Shown: positions 19,836 through 29,858 of the stretch, in pieces
How positions within the stretch are numbered: the first letter of the stretch is position 1
Layout of the letters: each line of letters starts with the position of its first letter
NCBI RefSeq assembly: GCF_018257575.1
Contig: NZ_JAERJP010000020.1
Coordinates: forward strand, 1-62,760
DNA length: 62,760 nt
Direction: 5' to 3'
Source of the DNA: Tatumella sp. JGM91
Lineage (GTDB): Bacteria; Pseudomonadota; Gammaproteobacteria; Enterobacterales; Enterobacteriaceae
Translations under genes and position numbers: made by a program
Notes under the pieces: generated by a model
Told to the model about the DNA's origin: nothing
Database searches by the model: none
The model's input: the letters and a program-made list of their open reading frames with translations, nothing else

Positions 19836-21341
19836 ATGGCTGAGACTCACCGCCTCGAGATGCGCAATATCTCGATCAATTTTGCCGGGTTCAGCGCGCT
19901 GGATAAAGTTGATTTTATTCTTGAAGGTCACTCTGTTCATGCCCTTACCGGGGCTAACGGGGCCGGAAAATCAACCCTGATGGCCGTATTATCCGGTGCT
20001 CATCATCATTATCAGGGCGAAATATTACTGGATGGCAAACCACTGTCTATTCGTACCCCGCTACAGGCAAAACAAGCCGGTATTCACCTGGTGCAGCAGG
20101 AAGTCGATAATGGCCTGATCCCCGCCCTCAGTGTGGCCGAAAATATTATGCTCGATAATCTGGCCGGTGGCGGGCAGTTTTATCACTGGGGTGAAATTTA
20201 TCGCCGCGCGGGTGCCCTGTTAACTCAGCTGAATGTCACCCTCGATCTCCGTCAGCCGGTCGAACGTTGCTCTCTGGCAGAAAAACAGCAGATTCTGCTA
20301 GCCCGCGCATTGTCTCATGAATGCCGGTTTTTAATTCTTGATGAGCCGACAGCGCCTCTGGATCAGCACGAAAGTGAACAGCTGTTTAAGGTGGTTCGTC
20401 ATCTGCAACAGCAGGGGATCGGGATTGCCTTTATCTCTCACCGTATCCACGAATTAAAGACTGTCTGTGATCAGCTGACAGTACTGCGTGACGGCAGATT
20501 AATCGAAACTACGGCCATGAATGCCCTGAGCGGCGAGCAGATCGTCGAAAAAATGATTGGTCATACACTGACTGACTTATACCCTCCCCGTCGTCCGCCA
20601 CATTCCGCCGACGAACTGCTGAGTGTCGAGGGTCTGCATGACCATAAACTGTTGCGGGAGATTAATCTCACCCTGCGTAAAGGCGAGATTCTCGGTATTG
20701 CCGGCCTGGCAGGCGCGGGAAAAACGGAGCTTTGTAAAGCCTTATTCGGTGCCAGCAAAAGCCGGTTAACTCGCGGACGCCTGCTGGGTAATGACTGGTC
20801 CCCCCGCTCGCCGTCACATTCCGTGGCGGCAGGTATCGCCCTTGTTCCGGAAGAACGGCGCAAAGAGGGCATTTTTATTGATGAATCCGTGGCGATGAAT
20901 CTGTCAGTCAGCGCCGATAATCGTTTTTCTTCACAGGGATTTTTCAACGTCCGTCAGTCTGTGCAATGGGCGCAGGAGATTATCCGTAAACTGTCGGTAA
21001 AAAGCCGCGGACCACACCAGACTCTGCGACGCTTATCCGGCGGTAACCAGCAAAAGGTGGCTATCGGTAAATGGCTGGCCACCCGCTCAGATATCCTGAT
21101 TTTCGACGAACCGACCAAAGGTGTCGATGTTAAAGCAAAGTCCGATCTGTTCCTGTTAATCGATCAGCTCGCCAGAGAAGGTAAAGGCATTATCTATGCT
21201 TCCGGCGAATTTGCGGAGCTGACCGGACTCTGTGATCGTATTTGTGTCCTCTGGGACGGGCGGATCGTCGCCGAACTGGAGGGAAAACATGCCACTGAAG
21301 AAACTCTTTTGCTTTATTCAACCGGAGGAACCCCTGCGTGA
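19836..21341 (+). CDS. sugar-type ABC transporter ATP-binding protein (two ABC domains), possible methylthioribose importer
   Basis: Cytoplasmic ATPase of the CUT2 class (RbsA/XylG/MglA/LsrA), two nucleotide-binding domains fused in 501 residues. The first has Walker A GANGAGKST (near residue 40) and Walker B LILDEPTAPLD. The second has a degenerate Walker A GLAGAGKTE (near 290), the CUT2 signature VPEERRKEGIF, then LSGGNQQKV and IFDEPTKGVDV. It overlaps the permease gene by 4 bases. Substrate cannot be read from sequence. The MetJ-like operator upstream and the mtn genes 4 kb away suggest methylthioribose. AI-2 or ribose would be alternatives. Confidence 0.8.
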   Translation: MAETHRLEMRNISINFAGFSALDKVDFILEGHSVHALTGANGAGKSTLMAVLSGAHHHYQGEILLDGKPLSIRTPLQAKQAGIHLVQQEVDNGLIPALSVAENIMLDNLAGGGQFYHWGEIYRRAGALLTQLNVTLDLRQPVERCSLAEKQQILLARALSHECRFLILDEPTAPLDQHESEQLFKVVRHLQQQGIGIAFISHRIHELKTVCDQLTVLRDGRLIETTAMNALSGEQIVEKMIGHTLTDLYPPRRPPHSADELLSVEGLHDHKLLREINLTLRKGEILGIAGLAGAGKTELCKALFGASKSRLTRGRLLGNDWSPRSPSHSVAAGIALVPEERRKEGIFIDESVAMNLSVSADNRFSSQGFFNVRQSVQWAQEIIRKLSVKSRGPHQTLRRLSGGNQQKVAIGKWLATRSDILIFDEPTKGVDVKAKSDLFLLIDQLAREGKGIIYASGEFAELTGLCDRICVLWDGRIVAELEGKHATEETLLLYSTGGTPA

Positions 21342-22342
21342 GCAGCAACCCTGAATCTACCCCGTTATCCCCTGTATGGCATCACCGGTTGTTTGATTTC
21401 CTGTATAAATGGGGCATGTTACTGACTGTCGCTATTCTGTTGATCGGTTTTGGTCTGACCGCTGACGGTTTTCTGGCACCGGACAATTTACTCAATATTC
21501 TGAGATCGATTGCCATTGTGACGGTTATTGCCATGGCCGTTGCTATTTCGCTGACCGTCGGTGGCTTTGACCTGTCGGTAGGCTCCACCGCCTCGCTGGC
21601 AAATGCGCTGGTGATTTCGATGTTCGTCTGGCACGGCTACGGCATGACCGCGGCCATTCTGATCACCCTTGCCCTGTGTTTACTGGTCGGCCTGTTTAAC
21701 AGTTTTTTAATCGTTATTCTGCGGATTCCGGATATGCTGGCCACGCTTGCCACCCTGTTCGTGGTACAGGGTGTGGCGATGACCTACAGCTACGGGGGAT
21801 CCATCACCCAGAATATGGTTATGCCTGACGGTGATATGGCGGAAAGTGTTATTCCGGCAGGTTTCAGCTGGCTGGGAGAGATCCCCGGCATTGTCATCAT
21901 TATGCTGGTGGTGACGGTGGTCACTCAGATCGGACTTTCCCTGACCAAACATGGACGCCGGATGTATGCGTTAGGCGGAAATCCTGAGGCGGCCCGTCTT
22001 TCGGGGATTAAAACCACCCGCTACCGGGTCATCGCTTATTTGCTGGCATCACTGCTGGCCGGGCTGGGTGGCATATTATTAGCCTCACGTATCGGTTCAT
22101 CTCAGGTCAGCGCGGGCAGTGGTTATCTGATGGATGCTGTTGCCGCGGCATGGATCGGGTTGTCCCTGGCAGGCTCAGGGAAACCCAATGCGCTGGGCAC
22201 ACTGATTGGGGCCATTATTCTCGGGGTACTGCAAAACGGACTGGTCATGCTGTCGGTCCCCTATTATGCAATGGATATCATTAAGGGGCTGGTACTGGCG
22301 CTGGCGCTGGCGCTGACCTATTTCCGCGGACGACAGGCATAA
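21338..22342 (+). CDS. sugar-type ABC transporter permease, partner of the preceding ATPase
   Basis: 334-residue integral membrane protein of the RbsC/XylH/LsrC family with about eight to ten hydrophobic segments. The family motif region SVGGFDLSVGSTASLANAL is near residue 70, and the EAA-like cytoplasmic loop GGNPEAARLSGIKT is near 215. ATGA overlap with the ATPase shows translational coupling. CUT2 systems need a periplasmic binding protein, and none is encoded on either side. It must be elsewhere, or the system is incomplete. Confidence 0.8.
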   Translation: MSSNPESTPLSPVWHHRLFDFLYKWGMLLTVAILLIGFGLTADGFLAPDNLLNILRSIAIVTVIAMAVAISLTVGGFDLSVGSTASLANALVISMFVWHGYGMTAAILITLALCLLVGLFNSFLIVILRIPDMLATLATLFVVQGVAMTYSYGGSITQNMVMPDGDMAESVIPAGFSWLGEIPGIVIIMLVVTVVTQIGLSLTKHGRRMYALGGNPEAARLSGIKTTRYRVIAYLLASLLAGLGGILLASRIGSSQVSAGSGYLMDAVAAAWIGLSLAGSGKPNALGTLIGAIILGVLQNGLVMLSVPYYAMDIIKGLVLALALALTYFRGRQA

Positions 22343-22350
22343 TACTGCCT

Positions 22351-22384
22351 GCCGGCCCACAGGGTATCCGCTCAGTGGGCCGGC
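22351..22384. terminator. shared terminator of the ABC operon and dinB
   Basis: GCCGGCCCAC / GTGGGCCGGC is a 10-bp perfect stem with a 14-base loop. It is 9 bases past the permease stop and directly abuts the dinB stop on the other strand. Confidence 0.7.
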
Positions 22385-23440
22385 TTATAATCCCAGCGGC
22401 AGCTGCTGTTCTGAGCAGGGGTCTGGCAGGGTGATATGTAATCCCACCAGTCTGACGCCCCGGCCAGCCCGTCGCTCATTCCAGCTTTCCCGAGCAATGG
22501 TCAGCAGATCCTGCTTATTCAGTACCGGCCAGATATGCTCACGGGTCGTTTGCTGAAAATCGGAAAACTTAAATTTCACCCCCTGCCGTGAAATCCGTAA
22601 ATCAGGGCGTACTTTTTCCAGCCGCCGCTCCAGTTCCGGATACAACTGTTCCATAACCGCAGCACATTGTTCCCACTGATCAATATCCTTTTCCAGAGTC
22701 GTTTCCACCCCTACAGATTTGCGCTGGCGGTCGGCAATAATTTTGCGTTCATCAATACCATGACTGCGTTCCCACAGAATATGCCCGAACTTCCCGAAAC
22801 GCTTCAGTAACAGCGACAGATCCGCCTGCCGTACATCCGCACAGGTTTGCAGCCCCATACCGGCCAGTTTTGCGGCTGATACTTTTCCCACCCCGGGGAT
22901 TTTCTCCAGCGGTAAGCGGCAAATAAAGTCGTCCATAACCGCAGGGGTGATCACATACTGCCCATCCGGCTTATTTAAATCTGAGGCAATTTTGGCAAGG
23001 AATTTCACCGGGGCAATACCTGCGGAAGCCGTCAGTTGCAATTCCTGCCATATAGCCTGACGAATCTCCTGAGCTATCAGTGTTGCGGACCCGCGGGCAT
23101 GTAAGCAGTTACTGACATCCAGATAGGCTTCATCCAGGGAAAGCGGTTCAATCAGCGGGGTATAACGCAGAAAAATCTGGCGGATATGCTCTGACACCTG
23201 CTTATACACCGCAAAGCGTCCGGGCAGCAGAGTGAGCTGCGGACAAAGCCTGAAGGCCGTGGCTGTCGGCATCGCGCTTCTCACACCATATTTTCTCGCC
23301 GGATAGTTGGCTGTACTGATAACCCCCCGTCGTTCCCGGCTGCCGCCTATCGCCAGCGGCACCTCACGCAACTCAGGATTATCACGCATTTCGACGGCTG
23401 CATAAAAACAGTCCATATCAACATGAATGATCTTACGCAT
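22385..23440 (-). CDS. dinB: DNA polymerase IV DinB
   Basis: Y-family lesion-bypass polymerase of the SOS response that handles minor-groove N2-dG adducts and makes minus-one frameshifts. At 351 residues from ATG 23440 it equals the E. coli protein. The catalytic carboxylates are in [12 protein letters not shown] (near residue 8) and SLDEAYLDV (near 103). The HhH region includes [12 protein letters not shown], and the little-finger domain follows. The final QLPLGL is the beta-clamp-binding tail. A LexA box lies 31-50 bases upstream. The longer frame upstream crosses that box and is not coding. Confidence 0.97.
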   Translation of the reverse strand: MRKIIHVDMDCFYAAVEMRDNPELREVPLAIGGSRERRGVISTANYPARKYGVRSAMPTATAFRLCPQLTLLPGRFAVYKQVSEHIRQIFLRYTPLIEPLSLDEAYLDVSNCLHARGSATLIAQEIRQAIWQELQLTASAGIAPVKFLAKIASDLNKPDGQYVITPAVMDDFICRLPLEKIPGVGKVSAAKLAGMGLQTCADVRQADLSLLLKRFGKFGHILWERSHGIDERKIIADRQRKSVGVETTLEKDIDQWEQCAAVMEQLYPELERRLEKVRPDLRISRQGVKFKFSDFQQTTREHIWPVLNKQDLLTIARESWNERRAGRGVRLVGLHITLPDPCSEQQLPLGL

Positions 23441-23470
23441 TCGCCGCAGCCCTCTGAAAATCAACCAATG

Positions 23471-23490
23471 CACTGTATAAATATTCAGTG
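23471..23490. promoter_or_regulatory. LexA (SOS) box of dinB
   Basis: CACTGTATAAATATTCAGTG has CTG-N10-CAG with an A/T-rich centre, close to the consensus TACTGTATATATATACAGTA. It sits 31-50 bases upstream of the dinB start. Confidence 0.88.
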
Positions 23491-23713
23491 TAAAAATCAA
23501 CCACTGACCATCAGCGCGATGGTTTGGTGGTTAAACATTTATCCCTTCGCCCGCTGCAGCTACTGACATAAATTTATCCATCTGCTGCTTGCTAAAACTG
23601 AGAACAATGCTAATGTGGCGCTTATCCGGCCTGAAGCCGGGTGACTCTGCCCACACGGCGAAAAGAAAAATAGCTCTCTATATCTCCCACTCTTTGTTCA
23701 AGGTAGCAGTAGC

Positions 23714-24454
23714 ATGCGTAAAATCGCACTCCTTCTTGCGATGTTTTTAATCCCGGCCTGTTGCCTGGCAATAAGCGAAAATCCGGTAACCCCGCAGCTG
23801 CCCGTCAGCAAACAATTAAAACAACAATTACTGGGTACTCAGGTATTTATTCAGATATTTAAAGAAGAACGTACTCTGGATTTATACGGTAAGATTGGTA
23901 ATGAATATCGGCTGCTGGATAGCTTCCGTATCTGTGACTTTTCCGGCGGACTGGGACCCAAACGGACAGAAGGTGATTTTAAAAGTCCTGAAGGGTTTTA
24001 TTCAGTACATTTTAATCAGTTAAAACCCGACAGCCATTTCTACCGTGCGATTAATCTCGGTTTCCCGAATCAGTTTGACCGTGAGAATGGCTACAGCGGC
24101 AATTACCTGATGATCCATGGAAACTGCGTATCGATCGGCTGCTATGCAATGACTAATGCCTATATGGATCAGATTTATACCTACGTAAATGCGGCTCTGC
24201 GCAATGGCCAGTCAGAAGTCGAAGTGAATATTTTTCCGTTCCGTATGACAGAAAACAATATGCAGCGCCATCGTGACTCGGCGTATATCAGTTTCTGGAA
24301 ACAGCTCAAACCCGGTTATGACTATTTCCTGAAATATAAACGACCGCCGACAATGACGGTCAGTAACGGGCAGTATGTACTCAGCCAGACACCGTTCAGC
24401 GCGCCCCCTGAGGCCGCTTCAAAACATTTCCTGGCGCTCACCCAGACAAAATAA
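23714..24454 (+). CDS. dpaA: DpaA (YafK), L,D-transpeptidase-fold peptidoglycan-Lpp amidase
   Basis: Periplasmic YkuD-fold enzyme. In E. coli, YafK/DpaA cuts the bond between Braun lipoprotein and peptidoglycan rather than forming it. A signal peptide (about 1-19, [11 protein letters not shown]) is followed by the YkuD domain with the catalytic motif [14 protein letters not shown], the second Cys being the nucleophile. The 246 residues match E. coli. The last 36 bases overlap the end of yafJ on the opposite strand. Confidence 0.9.
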   Translation: MRKIALLLAMFLIPACCLAISENPVTPQLPVSKQLKQQLLGTQVFIQIFKEERTLDLYGKIGNEYRLLDSFRICDFSGGLGPKRTEGDFKSPEGFYSVHFNQLKPDSHFYRAINLGFPNQFDRENGYSGNYLMIHGNCVSIGCYAMTNAYMDQIYTYVNAALRNGQSEVEVNIFPFRMTENNMQRHRDSAYISFWKQLKPGYDYFLKYKRPPTMTVSNGQYVLSQTPFSAPPEAASKHFLALTQTK

Positions 24455-25192
24455 CTGCCATTCGCCTGGTGCAATTCTGTGCCAGGTTTCATTACCTGTC
24501 AGCGGCTGTGTCGCGACTACACTGACCACATCCCGCGGGGTGGTTTGCTGCTGAAAATCAATTTCAACATCCTGATCAATCAGGGTCGCCTTGCCAAAAG
24601 GTGCCCGGCGGGTGATCCAATGCAGGTGGGTGGAACAATAGGCCATCAGATAACGTCCGTCCGAGAGCAACATATTAAACACCCCCATTTCCCGTAATTC
24701 GTCAGCCAGACTGGCAATATAATCAAAGACAACCGGCCAGTCATCGGGAGTATCGGGAAAGCGCCCCGCCAGTTTATGCAGTATCCAGCAAAATGCTTTC
24801 TCACTGTCCGTTTCGCCCACCGGCCGAAAATGGCCACTGTCCAGTTCCTGATAACCGGTTAACTGGCCATTATGTGCATAAGTCCAGTGTCTGCCCCATA
24901 ACTCACGGGTAAAAGGGTGGGTATTTTCCAGCGAGACATTTCCCCGGTTTGCCTGGCGAATATGGGCAACGACGGAATGTGATTTAATCGGATAATCGCG
25001 AACCAGGCAGGCTATCGGCGAATGAATACTCGGCAACGGATCTTTAAATGTCCGGCAGCCCTTCCCTTCATAGAAAGTAATTCCCCAGCCGTCTTTATGC
25101 GGCCCGGTACCGCCGCCGCGCTGTACCAGCCCGGTAAAACTGAAACAGATATCCGTCGGTACATTAGCGCTCATCCCGAGCAATTCACACAT
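24419..25192 (-). CDS. yafJ: class II glutamine amidotransferase-fold protein YafJ
   Basis: Ntn-hydrolase whose N-terminal Cys2 ([14 protein letters not shown]) becomes the nucleophile after Met removal. The conserved [13 protein letters not shown] and AHIRQANRG segments are present. At 257 residues it matches E. coli YafJ, whose physiological substrate is not firmly established. Its 3' end overlaps dpaA in the convergent orientation. The next minus-strand gene upstream is gmhA's partner in E. coli order (gmhA-yafJ-dpaA), although here gmhA lies on the same strand. Confidence 0.88.
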   Translation of the reverse strand: MCELLGMSANVPTDICFSFTGLVQRGGGTGPHKDGWGITFYEGKGCRTFKDPLPSIHSPIACLVRDYPIKSHSVVAHIRQANRGNVSLENTHPFTRELWGRHWTYAHNGQLTGYQELDSGHFRPVGETDSEKAFCWILHKLAGRFPDTPDDWPVVFDYIASLADELREMGVFNMLLSDGRYLMAYCSTHLHWITRRAPFGKATLIDQDVEIDFQQQTTPRDVVSVVATQPLTGNETWHRIAPGEWQLFCLGERQEMF

Positions 25193-25328
25193 CAGTTAAA
25201 CCTCTTACATTCAGGCAGTCAGGTATTTTATTTTGGTCTCTGAATAAAAGGAATAACACGCGGGCCACACTCTGGCAAGTCGTCACAAACTGTCAGCCTG
25301 CGTATTTTTAGTGAGGGCGCGAGCCTGA

Positions 25329-25907
25329 TTATTTTGCCATCTCTTTTTCGATCAGCAGAATCAAAATATGGATAACTTTAATATGAATTTCCTGAATACG
25401 ATCAGCAAAACCAAAATGCGGGACGCGAATTTCAATATCCGCACTGCCAGCCATTTTACCGCCGTCTTTCCCGGTCAGGGTAATCACTTTCATACCACGC
25501 GCACGCGCAGCGTCAATGGCTTTAATAATGTTCGCTGAGTTACCGGATGTCGAAATACCTAACAACACATCACCTTTACGGCCGACTGCGTCGGTATAAC
25601 GGGAGAAAACATGATCATAACCAAAGTCATTGCTGACACAGGATATATGACTGACATCCGAAATCGCAATTGCCGGGTAGCCACGACGGTTTTCACGGTA
25701 ACGGCCGGTCAGTTCTTCAGCAAAATGCATCGCGTCACAATGAGAACCGCCATTTCCGCAAGAAAGTACTTTCCCGCCGGATTTAAAGCTGTCGGCCAGC
25801 AAAATAGCAGCCTGCTGAATTGCCTGAATATTGTTTTCATCTTTCAGGAAGTTGTTAAGCGTTTCTGCGGCTTCATTCAGTTCTGAACGAATAATATCCT
25901 GGTACAT
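25329..25907 (-). CDS. gmhA: D-sedoheptulose-7-phosphate isomerase GmhA (LpcA)
   Basis: Makes D-glycero-D-manno-heptose-7-phosphate, the first step of ADP-heptose synthesis for the inner core of lipopolysaccharide. A SIS-domain protein of 192 residues, with [21 protein letters not shown] near residue 52, [14 protein letters not shown] in the phosphosugar site, and the C-terminal catalytic His segment [11 protein letters not shown]. It is separated from yafJ by 136 bases. Confidence 0.97.
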   Translation of the reverse strand: MYQDIIRSELNEAAETLNNFLKDENNIQAIQQAAILLADSFKSGGKVLSCGNGGSHCDAMHFAEELTGRYRENRRGYPAIAISDVSHISCVSNDFGYDHVFSRYTDAVGRKGDVLLGISTSGNSANIIKAIDAARARGMKVITLTGKDGGKMAGSADIEIRVPHFGFADRIQEIHIKVIHILILLIEKEMAK

Positions 25908-25971
25908 AGGGAATGTCCTTCATCGGAAAATTAACGCCGCCAGTGTAGCCCAACTACCGGACAGTGCAAGC

Positions 25972-25995
25972 CTGTGCAGGGGGATTCCTGCACAG
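25972..25995. terminator. hairpin between mtnK and gmhA
   Basis: CTGTGCAGG / CCTGCACAG is a 9-bp perfect stem with a 6-base loop. A second inverted repeat (CAGAGAAT with ATTCTCTG, 26018-26046) lies closer to the mtnK stop. One or both probably end the mtnK transcript; neither has a long T run. Confidence 0.5.
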
Positions 25996-26064
25996 ATTGT
26001 TATCCCTGTCGTGATCCACAGAGAATCCGGCAGAAGATATTCTCTGGTGAATAAAGGATCTGTA

Positions 26065-27264
26065 TCAGGCAGTCTGACGAATACGCGCCACTAATGCTTC
26101 GGCATTATGAATATGATCGGCGGCCAGAATCAGTGTTTGTCCCAAAGTAATCCCATGGCGCAGACAATCCGTCCGCATCATTTCATCAGTAATATTATTG
26201 ATATCAGCCACATGAGACATACCGACGGTACGGCGTATCAATTCGGTTCCGCAAAAACCAATCGCATCACACCATACTTTTTGCAGAAATGCTTCCGCGT
26301 ATCCGGCTACGGATAATGCCGGATCACTGGTTTGCTGCCGGCTGCGGGCTAAAAATTCTTCAGAGAAGGTCTGCCACAAGGTAATCACATCTGACAGACG
26401 CTGCTCACGGGCTTCCGCTGCTTCCCGTGGCGGCAGTAGCCCCGGTAGCCCGCAATAATTCAGCAGCAGATTACCTAATGCGGTACCAATATCAAAGCCC
26501 ATCGGGCCATAGTAACCAAACTCAGCATCAATCGCTTTTAATCCGTCATCAGAAATAAATACAGACCCGGTATGAATATCACCGTGCAGTAATGCTTCAC
26601 TGTGGGTCAGGAAGGTATATTTCAGAGCCGCAACCCTGACCCGTAACTCTGTATCTTCGCGTAATGAAGCGACCAGCGGTTCCAGAGCGACCGGGTAGTT
26701 ATTACGCGGATGCTTAATATAGGGATCGTTAAAAAACAGGTCTTCGGTAATTTCACACATTTCAGGATTAATAAATTGCGCCACCTGTGCTTTCTTTTTA
26801 TGGGCATGCAGTGCGAAATCAGAAGAGGCAAACAGAACACTGGCCAGATAGTGCCCCAGCCGGGCAGCCGCCTGTGGACAGGCGCGGCCACTGACCAGCT
26901 CGCTGCGCCAGATACGGTAATCAGACAGATCTTCCATCACCATGACCGCCAGTCCGGCATCGTAGTGCGTCACTTTTACCGTATGTTCCGGGCAATACTG
27001 GTAGTGTTCAATCAGGGTTTCAGCTTCCAGTCTGGCACGATCCAGGGTCAGTGGCCAGGATTCACCCACGCAGCGCACATAGGGTAATGCCTGCTTCACA
27101 ATCACACGGCTGATACCTTGCTGATCAAGGATTTTGAATACCAGATTCAGATTACCGTCTCCCACCTCCAGCGCATCCGCCAGTGTTTCCGGATGCTCCA
27201 GCCCGGAAAATTTTCTGGCATATTCCACGGCGTCTGTGGCGGTGAAGGTACGGTATTGCGACAT
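26065..27264 (-). CDS. mtnK: 5-methylthioribose kinase MtnK
   Basis: Phosphorylates methylthioribose, left after MTA cleavage by Pfs, to MTR-1-phosphate, the entry step of the methionine salvage cycle. 399 residues of the aminoglycoside-phosphotransferase-like kinase fold. GDGNLNLVF forms the Gly-rich loop near residue 33, [12 protein letters not shown] holds the catalytic Asp near 232, and [16 protein letters not shown] binds metal near 250. It is divergent from mtnA across a 113-base gap holding three MetJ-like boxes. mtnK and mtnA neighbour each other in many enterics that have the pathway. Confidence 0.95.
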   Translation of the reverse strand: MSQYRTFTATDAVEYARKFSGLEHPETLADALEVGDGNLNLVFKILDQQGISRVIVKQALPYVRCVGESWPLTLDRARLEAETLIEHYQYCPEHTVKVTHYDAGLAVMVMEDLSDYRIWRSELVSGRACPQAAARLGHYLASVLFASSDFALHAHKKKAQVAQFINPEMCEITEDLFFNDPYIKHPRNNYPVALEPLVASLREDTELRVRVAALKYTFLTHSEALLHGDIHTGSVFISDDGLKAIDAEFGYYGPMGFDIGTALGNLLLNYCGLPGLLPPREAAEAREQRLSDVITLWQTFSEEFLARSRQQTSDPALSVAGYAEAFLQKVWCDAIGFCGTELIRRTVGMSHVADINNITDEMMRTDCLRHGITLGQTLILAADHIHNAEALVARIRQTA

Positions 27265-27300
27265 TGCCTGTTCCTCTCTGACGGGTAGCTTATAATATTA

Positions 27301-27324
27301 AGACGTTCAGACGTCTACACATCT
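27301..27324. promoter_or_regulatory. MetJ operator (three tandem met boxes) between mtnK and mtnA
   Basis: AGACGTTC, AGACGTCT and ACACATCT are contiguous and match the met box AGACGTCT at 6, 8 and 6 of 8 positions (20/24). They overlap the A/T-rich promoter region of both divergent genes (TATAATATT at 27292-27300). MetJ with S-adenosylmethionine would repress both genes when methionine is ample. Confidence 0.85.
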
Positions 27325-27377
27325 ATAGCGCATATTGGCATACTATCTGCCAGTGAAGCAACACGGAAATGATATTG

Positions 27378-28409
27378 ATGCAAACTCTGCAAACCACCAG
27401 CCTGAAGATTATTGATAACCAGTTATGGATCCTTGACCAGCAGGCGCTACCTCAGCAAAAGAACTGGTTAATTGCTGCCACCACCGAACAACTGGTGGAC
27501 CACATCCATGCTTTACGCGTCAGAGGCGCTCCGCTTATTGGCCTGTCAGCGTCTCTGTTACTGGCCATTCAGGCCCGGCAGGGAATGTCGCGCCAGGCGC
27601 TGACAGAGTCACTGAAAACACTGCGAGCATCACGTCCGACTGCAGTCAACCTGATGAATAACCTGGACCGGATGCTGCAGGCCTTGTCTGCTGAAGACTA
27701 TGTCACGGCAATGGTGACTGAAGCCTTACGTCTGACCGGGGAAGATCGCCAGTTGTGCGAGCATATTGCCGACGCCGGTACGCCGCAAATCCCTGCCGGC
27801 AGCCGGATACTGACACATTGTAATACGGGCGGACTGGCAACAGCAGGCATTGGAACGGCACTGGGGGTGATCTTAAGGGCCTGGCAACAGGGGAATGTCG
27901 CTCAGGTGTGGGTCGGTGAAACTCGCCCGTTACTACAGGGAGGGCGGCTGACGGCATGGGAGTTATCAGAAGCCGGTGTCCCTTGCCAGCTGATTACAGA
28001 CAGCATGGCGGCCGCACTGATGGCCGAAGGAAAAGTCGATGCGGTGTGGGTCGGGGCCGACCGGATTGCCGCAAATGGTGACGTCGCCAATAAGATTGGT
28101 ACTTACAGTCTGGCGGTACTGGCCCACTATCACCGGATTCCGTTCTATGTTGCCGCACCGCATACCACTCTGGACCGCCAGTGCCCTTCCGGCAGCCATA
28201 TTCCGATTGAGCAACGTGCGGCCAGTGAAGTGACCGGGGTATCCGGCAGTTTCGGCACCGTCAGCTGGGCTCCGGAAAATATCCGAGTGCATAACCCGGC
28301 CTTTGATGTGACCCCGGCGGCCTTGATCAGCGGCTGGGTACTGGATACAGGTATGGTCACACCTCAGCAAGTGGCCGGGGGGATTTTCCGGCCGGCAGTG
28401 GCAGACTAA
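27378..28409 (+). CDS. mtnA: S-methyl-5-thioribose-1-phosphate isomerase MtnA
   Basis: Isomerises MTR-1-phosphate to methylthioribulose-1-phosphate. The eIF2B-like fold shows RVRGAPLIG near residue 49, the catalytic Cys in [12 protein letters not shown] (near 157) and the catalytic Asp in [21 protein letters not shown] (near 237). ATG 27378 starts the conserved region and gives 343 residues. ATG 27369 is in frame and also possible, since ribosome sites are weak for both. It is transcribed alone, ending at a hairpin shared with mtnD. Confidence 0.94.
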   Translation: MQTLQTTSLKIIDNQLWILDQQALPQQKNWLIAATTEQLVDHIHALRVRGAPLIGLSASLLLAIQARQGMSRQALTESLKTLRASRPTAVNLMNNLDRMLQALSAEDYVTAMVTEALRLTGEDRQLCEHIADAGTPQIPAGSRILTHCNTGGLATAGIGTALGVILRAWQQGNVAQVWVGETRPLLQGGRLTAWELSEAGVPCQLITDSMAAALMAEGKVDAVWVGADRIAANGDVANKIGTYSLAVLAHYHRIPFYVAAPHTTLDRQCPSGSHIPIEQRAASEVTGVSGSFGTVSWAPENIRVHNPAFDVTPAALISGWVLDTGMVTPQQVAGGIFRPAVAD

Positions 28410-28425
28410 TCCGCCAATAATTACT

Positions 28426-28444
28426 CCCGGCTACGCCAGCCGGG
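28426..28444. terminator. hairpin between convergent mtnA and mtnD
   Basis: CCCGGCT-ACGCC-AGCCGGG is a 7-bp perfect stem. It overlaps the last codons of mtnD and lies 17 bases past the mtnA stop. T-run support is poor. Confidence 0.45.
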
Positions 28445-28973
28445 GATAATTGTCAGCAATGCTGTCACCGGTAAACCGGGCAATCCAGCCTTCCGGATTA
28501 TCAAAAATACGGATAGCGGTGAAATCAGGTGCCGGCCCCATATCAAACCAGTGGGCTGTCCCCGCCGGGACCGAGATCAGATCATTCTTAACACACAGGA
28601 TCTGGTATACATGACCGTCGAGGTGCAGACAAAATAACCCCGCCCCTTCCACAAAAAAACGCACCTCATCTTCTGCATGGGTATGCTCAGACAAAAACTT
28701 CGCCCGCAGGGTCTGCTTGTCAGGATGATCAGCCCGCATGCTGATGACATCCCAGCTCTGGTAGCCCTTTTCTGCCACCAGCTTCTCTATCTCATGCTGA
28801 TAGGCATGCAGAACCGTTTCCGCTGCAGGGTTATCACCCAACTCCCTATCCGCAGCCCAGCGCTCAAAACGTATCTGTTTCTCCGCCAGCTTATCGCGGA
28901 TTTGTGCCGCATCTTCGCTGTACCAGACCGGCTGGCTGGCATCACTGTCAGTAAAAATCGTCAACGCGCTCAT
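28431..28973 (-). CDS. mtnD: acireductone dioxygenase MtnD
   Basis: Cupin metalloenzyme that converts acireductone plus O2 to 2-oxo-4-methylthiobutyrate and formate (iron form) or to an off-pathway product with CO (nickel form). The 180 residues from ATG 28973 contain the metal-ligand motif [12 protein letters not shown] (two His and one Glu) and a later His in GTAHWFDMG. The frame opens 20 codons earlier inside mtnC, so that start is rejected. It begins one base after the mtnC stop, giving an mtnC-mtnD operon. Confidence 0.95.
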   Translation of the reverse strand: MSALTIFTDSDASQPVWYSEDAAQIRDKLAEKQIRFERWAADRELGDNPAAETVLHAYQHEIEKLVAEKGYQSWDVISMRADHPDKQTLRAKFLSEHTHAEDEVRFFVEGAGLFCLHLDGHVYQILCVKNDLISVPAGTAHWFDMGPAPDFTAIRIFDNPEGWIARFTGDSIADNYPRLA

Positions 28974-28974
28974 C

Positions 28975-29658
28975 TCAGACCTTCTCCGGGTTAATTTGCT
29001 CAAAGCTGCTGACCTGAGGATGCACGCTGACACTGTCAGCCTCTCCCCGGATTAACTGCAGCGTATGCCAGCCCGCCTGCTTAGCCGCATCCAGTTCCTG
29101 ATAAATATCGGATAAGAACAGTAACTGTTGCCCTTCCAGCCCGAGCTGGCTGGCTATCTGCTGATAAGAACCTGTCTCACGTTTTGCCCCTGTCCGGGTG
29201 TCAAAATACCCGCTAAATAATCCGGTAATATCACCTGCATCGCTGTAGCCGAATAATAATTTTTGTGCCGGTACCGAACCCGAAGAATAGACATATAACG
29301 CCAGCCCCTGTTGCTGCCAGCGTTTCAGAGCCGGCACAACGTCCGGATACAGATGACCGGTAAAACTGCCGTTCAGATAGCCTTCGCGCCAGATCATTCC
29401 CTGTAATGCTTTCAGGGCGGTTGATTTCCGGTCTTCATCCATAAACCGGTGTAATACGCTAATCAGTGATGCGGTATCTGCTTCCGGCTGACCACGTTCC
29501 GATTTCAGGTTATCAAGTGCCTGAACAACTTCCGGTTGTTCAATATTACGCAGGATCCAGCTGTCCAGATGCTGACGTGCATAAGGAAACAGCACCTGAT
29601 GGACAAAACGAATGTCGCTGGTTGTCCCTTCAATATCCGTCACAATTGCTCGAATCAT
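28975..29658 (-). CDS. mtnC: enolase-phosphatase E1 MtnC (MasA)
   Basis: HAD-family enzyme that enolises and then dephosphorylates 2,3-diketomethylthiopentyl-1-phosphate to acireductone. The 227 residues have the catalytic motif DIEGTTSDI at residues 7-15 (nucleophile Asp), [16 protein letters not shown] in the middle and [17 protein letters not shown] at the C-terminus. It is the first gene of mtnCD. The gene mtnB, often adjacent, is missing from this cluster. Confidence 0.95.
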   Translation of the reverse strand: MIRAIVTDIEGTTSDIRFVHQVLFPYARQHLDSWILRNIEQPEVVQALDNLKSERGQPEADTASLISVLHRFMDEDRKSTALKALQGMIWREGYLNGSFTGHLYPDVVPALKRWQQQGLALYVYSSGSVPAQKLLFGYSDAGDITGLFSGYFDTRTGAKRETGSYQQIASQLGLEGQQLLFLSDIYQELDAAKQAGWHTLQLIRGEADSVSVHPQVSSFEQINPEKV

Positions 29659-29728
29659 TTACCCTCCGCAGCATGGCTGCATATGGTCTGCTGAACAGAC
29701 CGTCTTTTTCGGGCTCCGCCCGGGAAAA

Positions 29729-29752
29729 TGGCATTTAGCCATCTAAGTGTCT
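29729..29752. promoter_or_regulatory. candidate MetJ operator between mtnC and mtnE
   Basis: Tandem 8-mers TGGCATTT, AGCCATCT and AAGTGTCT match AGACGTCT at 4, 6 and 5 of 8 positions (15/24). They lie 71 bases upstream of mtnC and 107 upstream of mtnE. This is weaker than the mtnK/mtnA site, but the position between two methionine-salvage genes supports it. Confidence 0.5.
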
Positions 29753-29858
29753 TGATTGCCAAATATTAGCATCCTGTTTATAGTGGCTTCAATAAAGCGA
29801 TGACAGACAAATGCTAATCACCGTTGACCCGGATAGCCGCAAATAAGGCAGAGTAATC

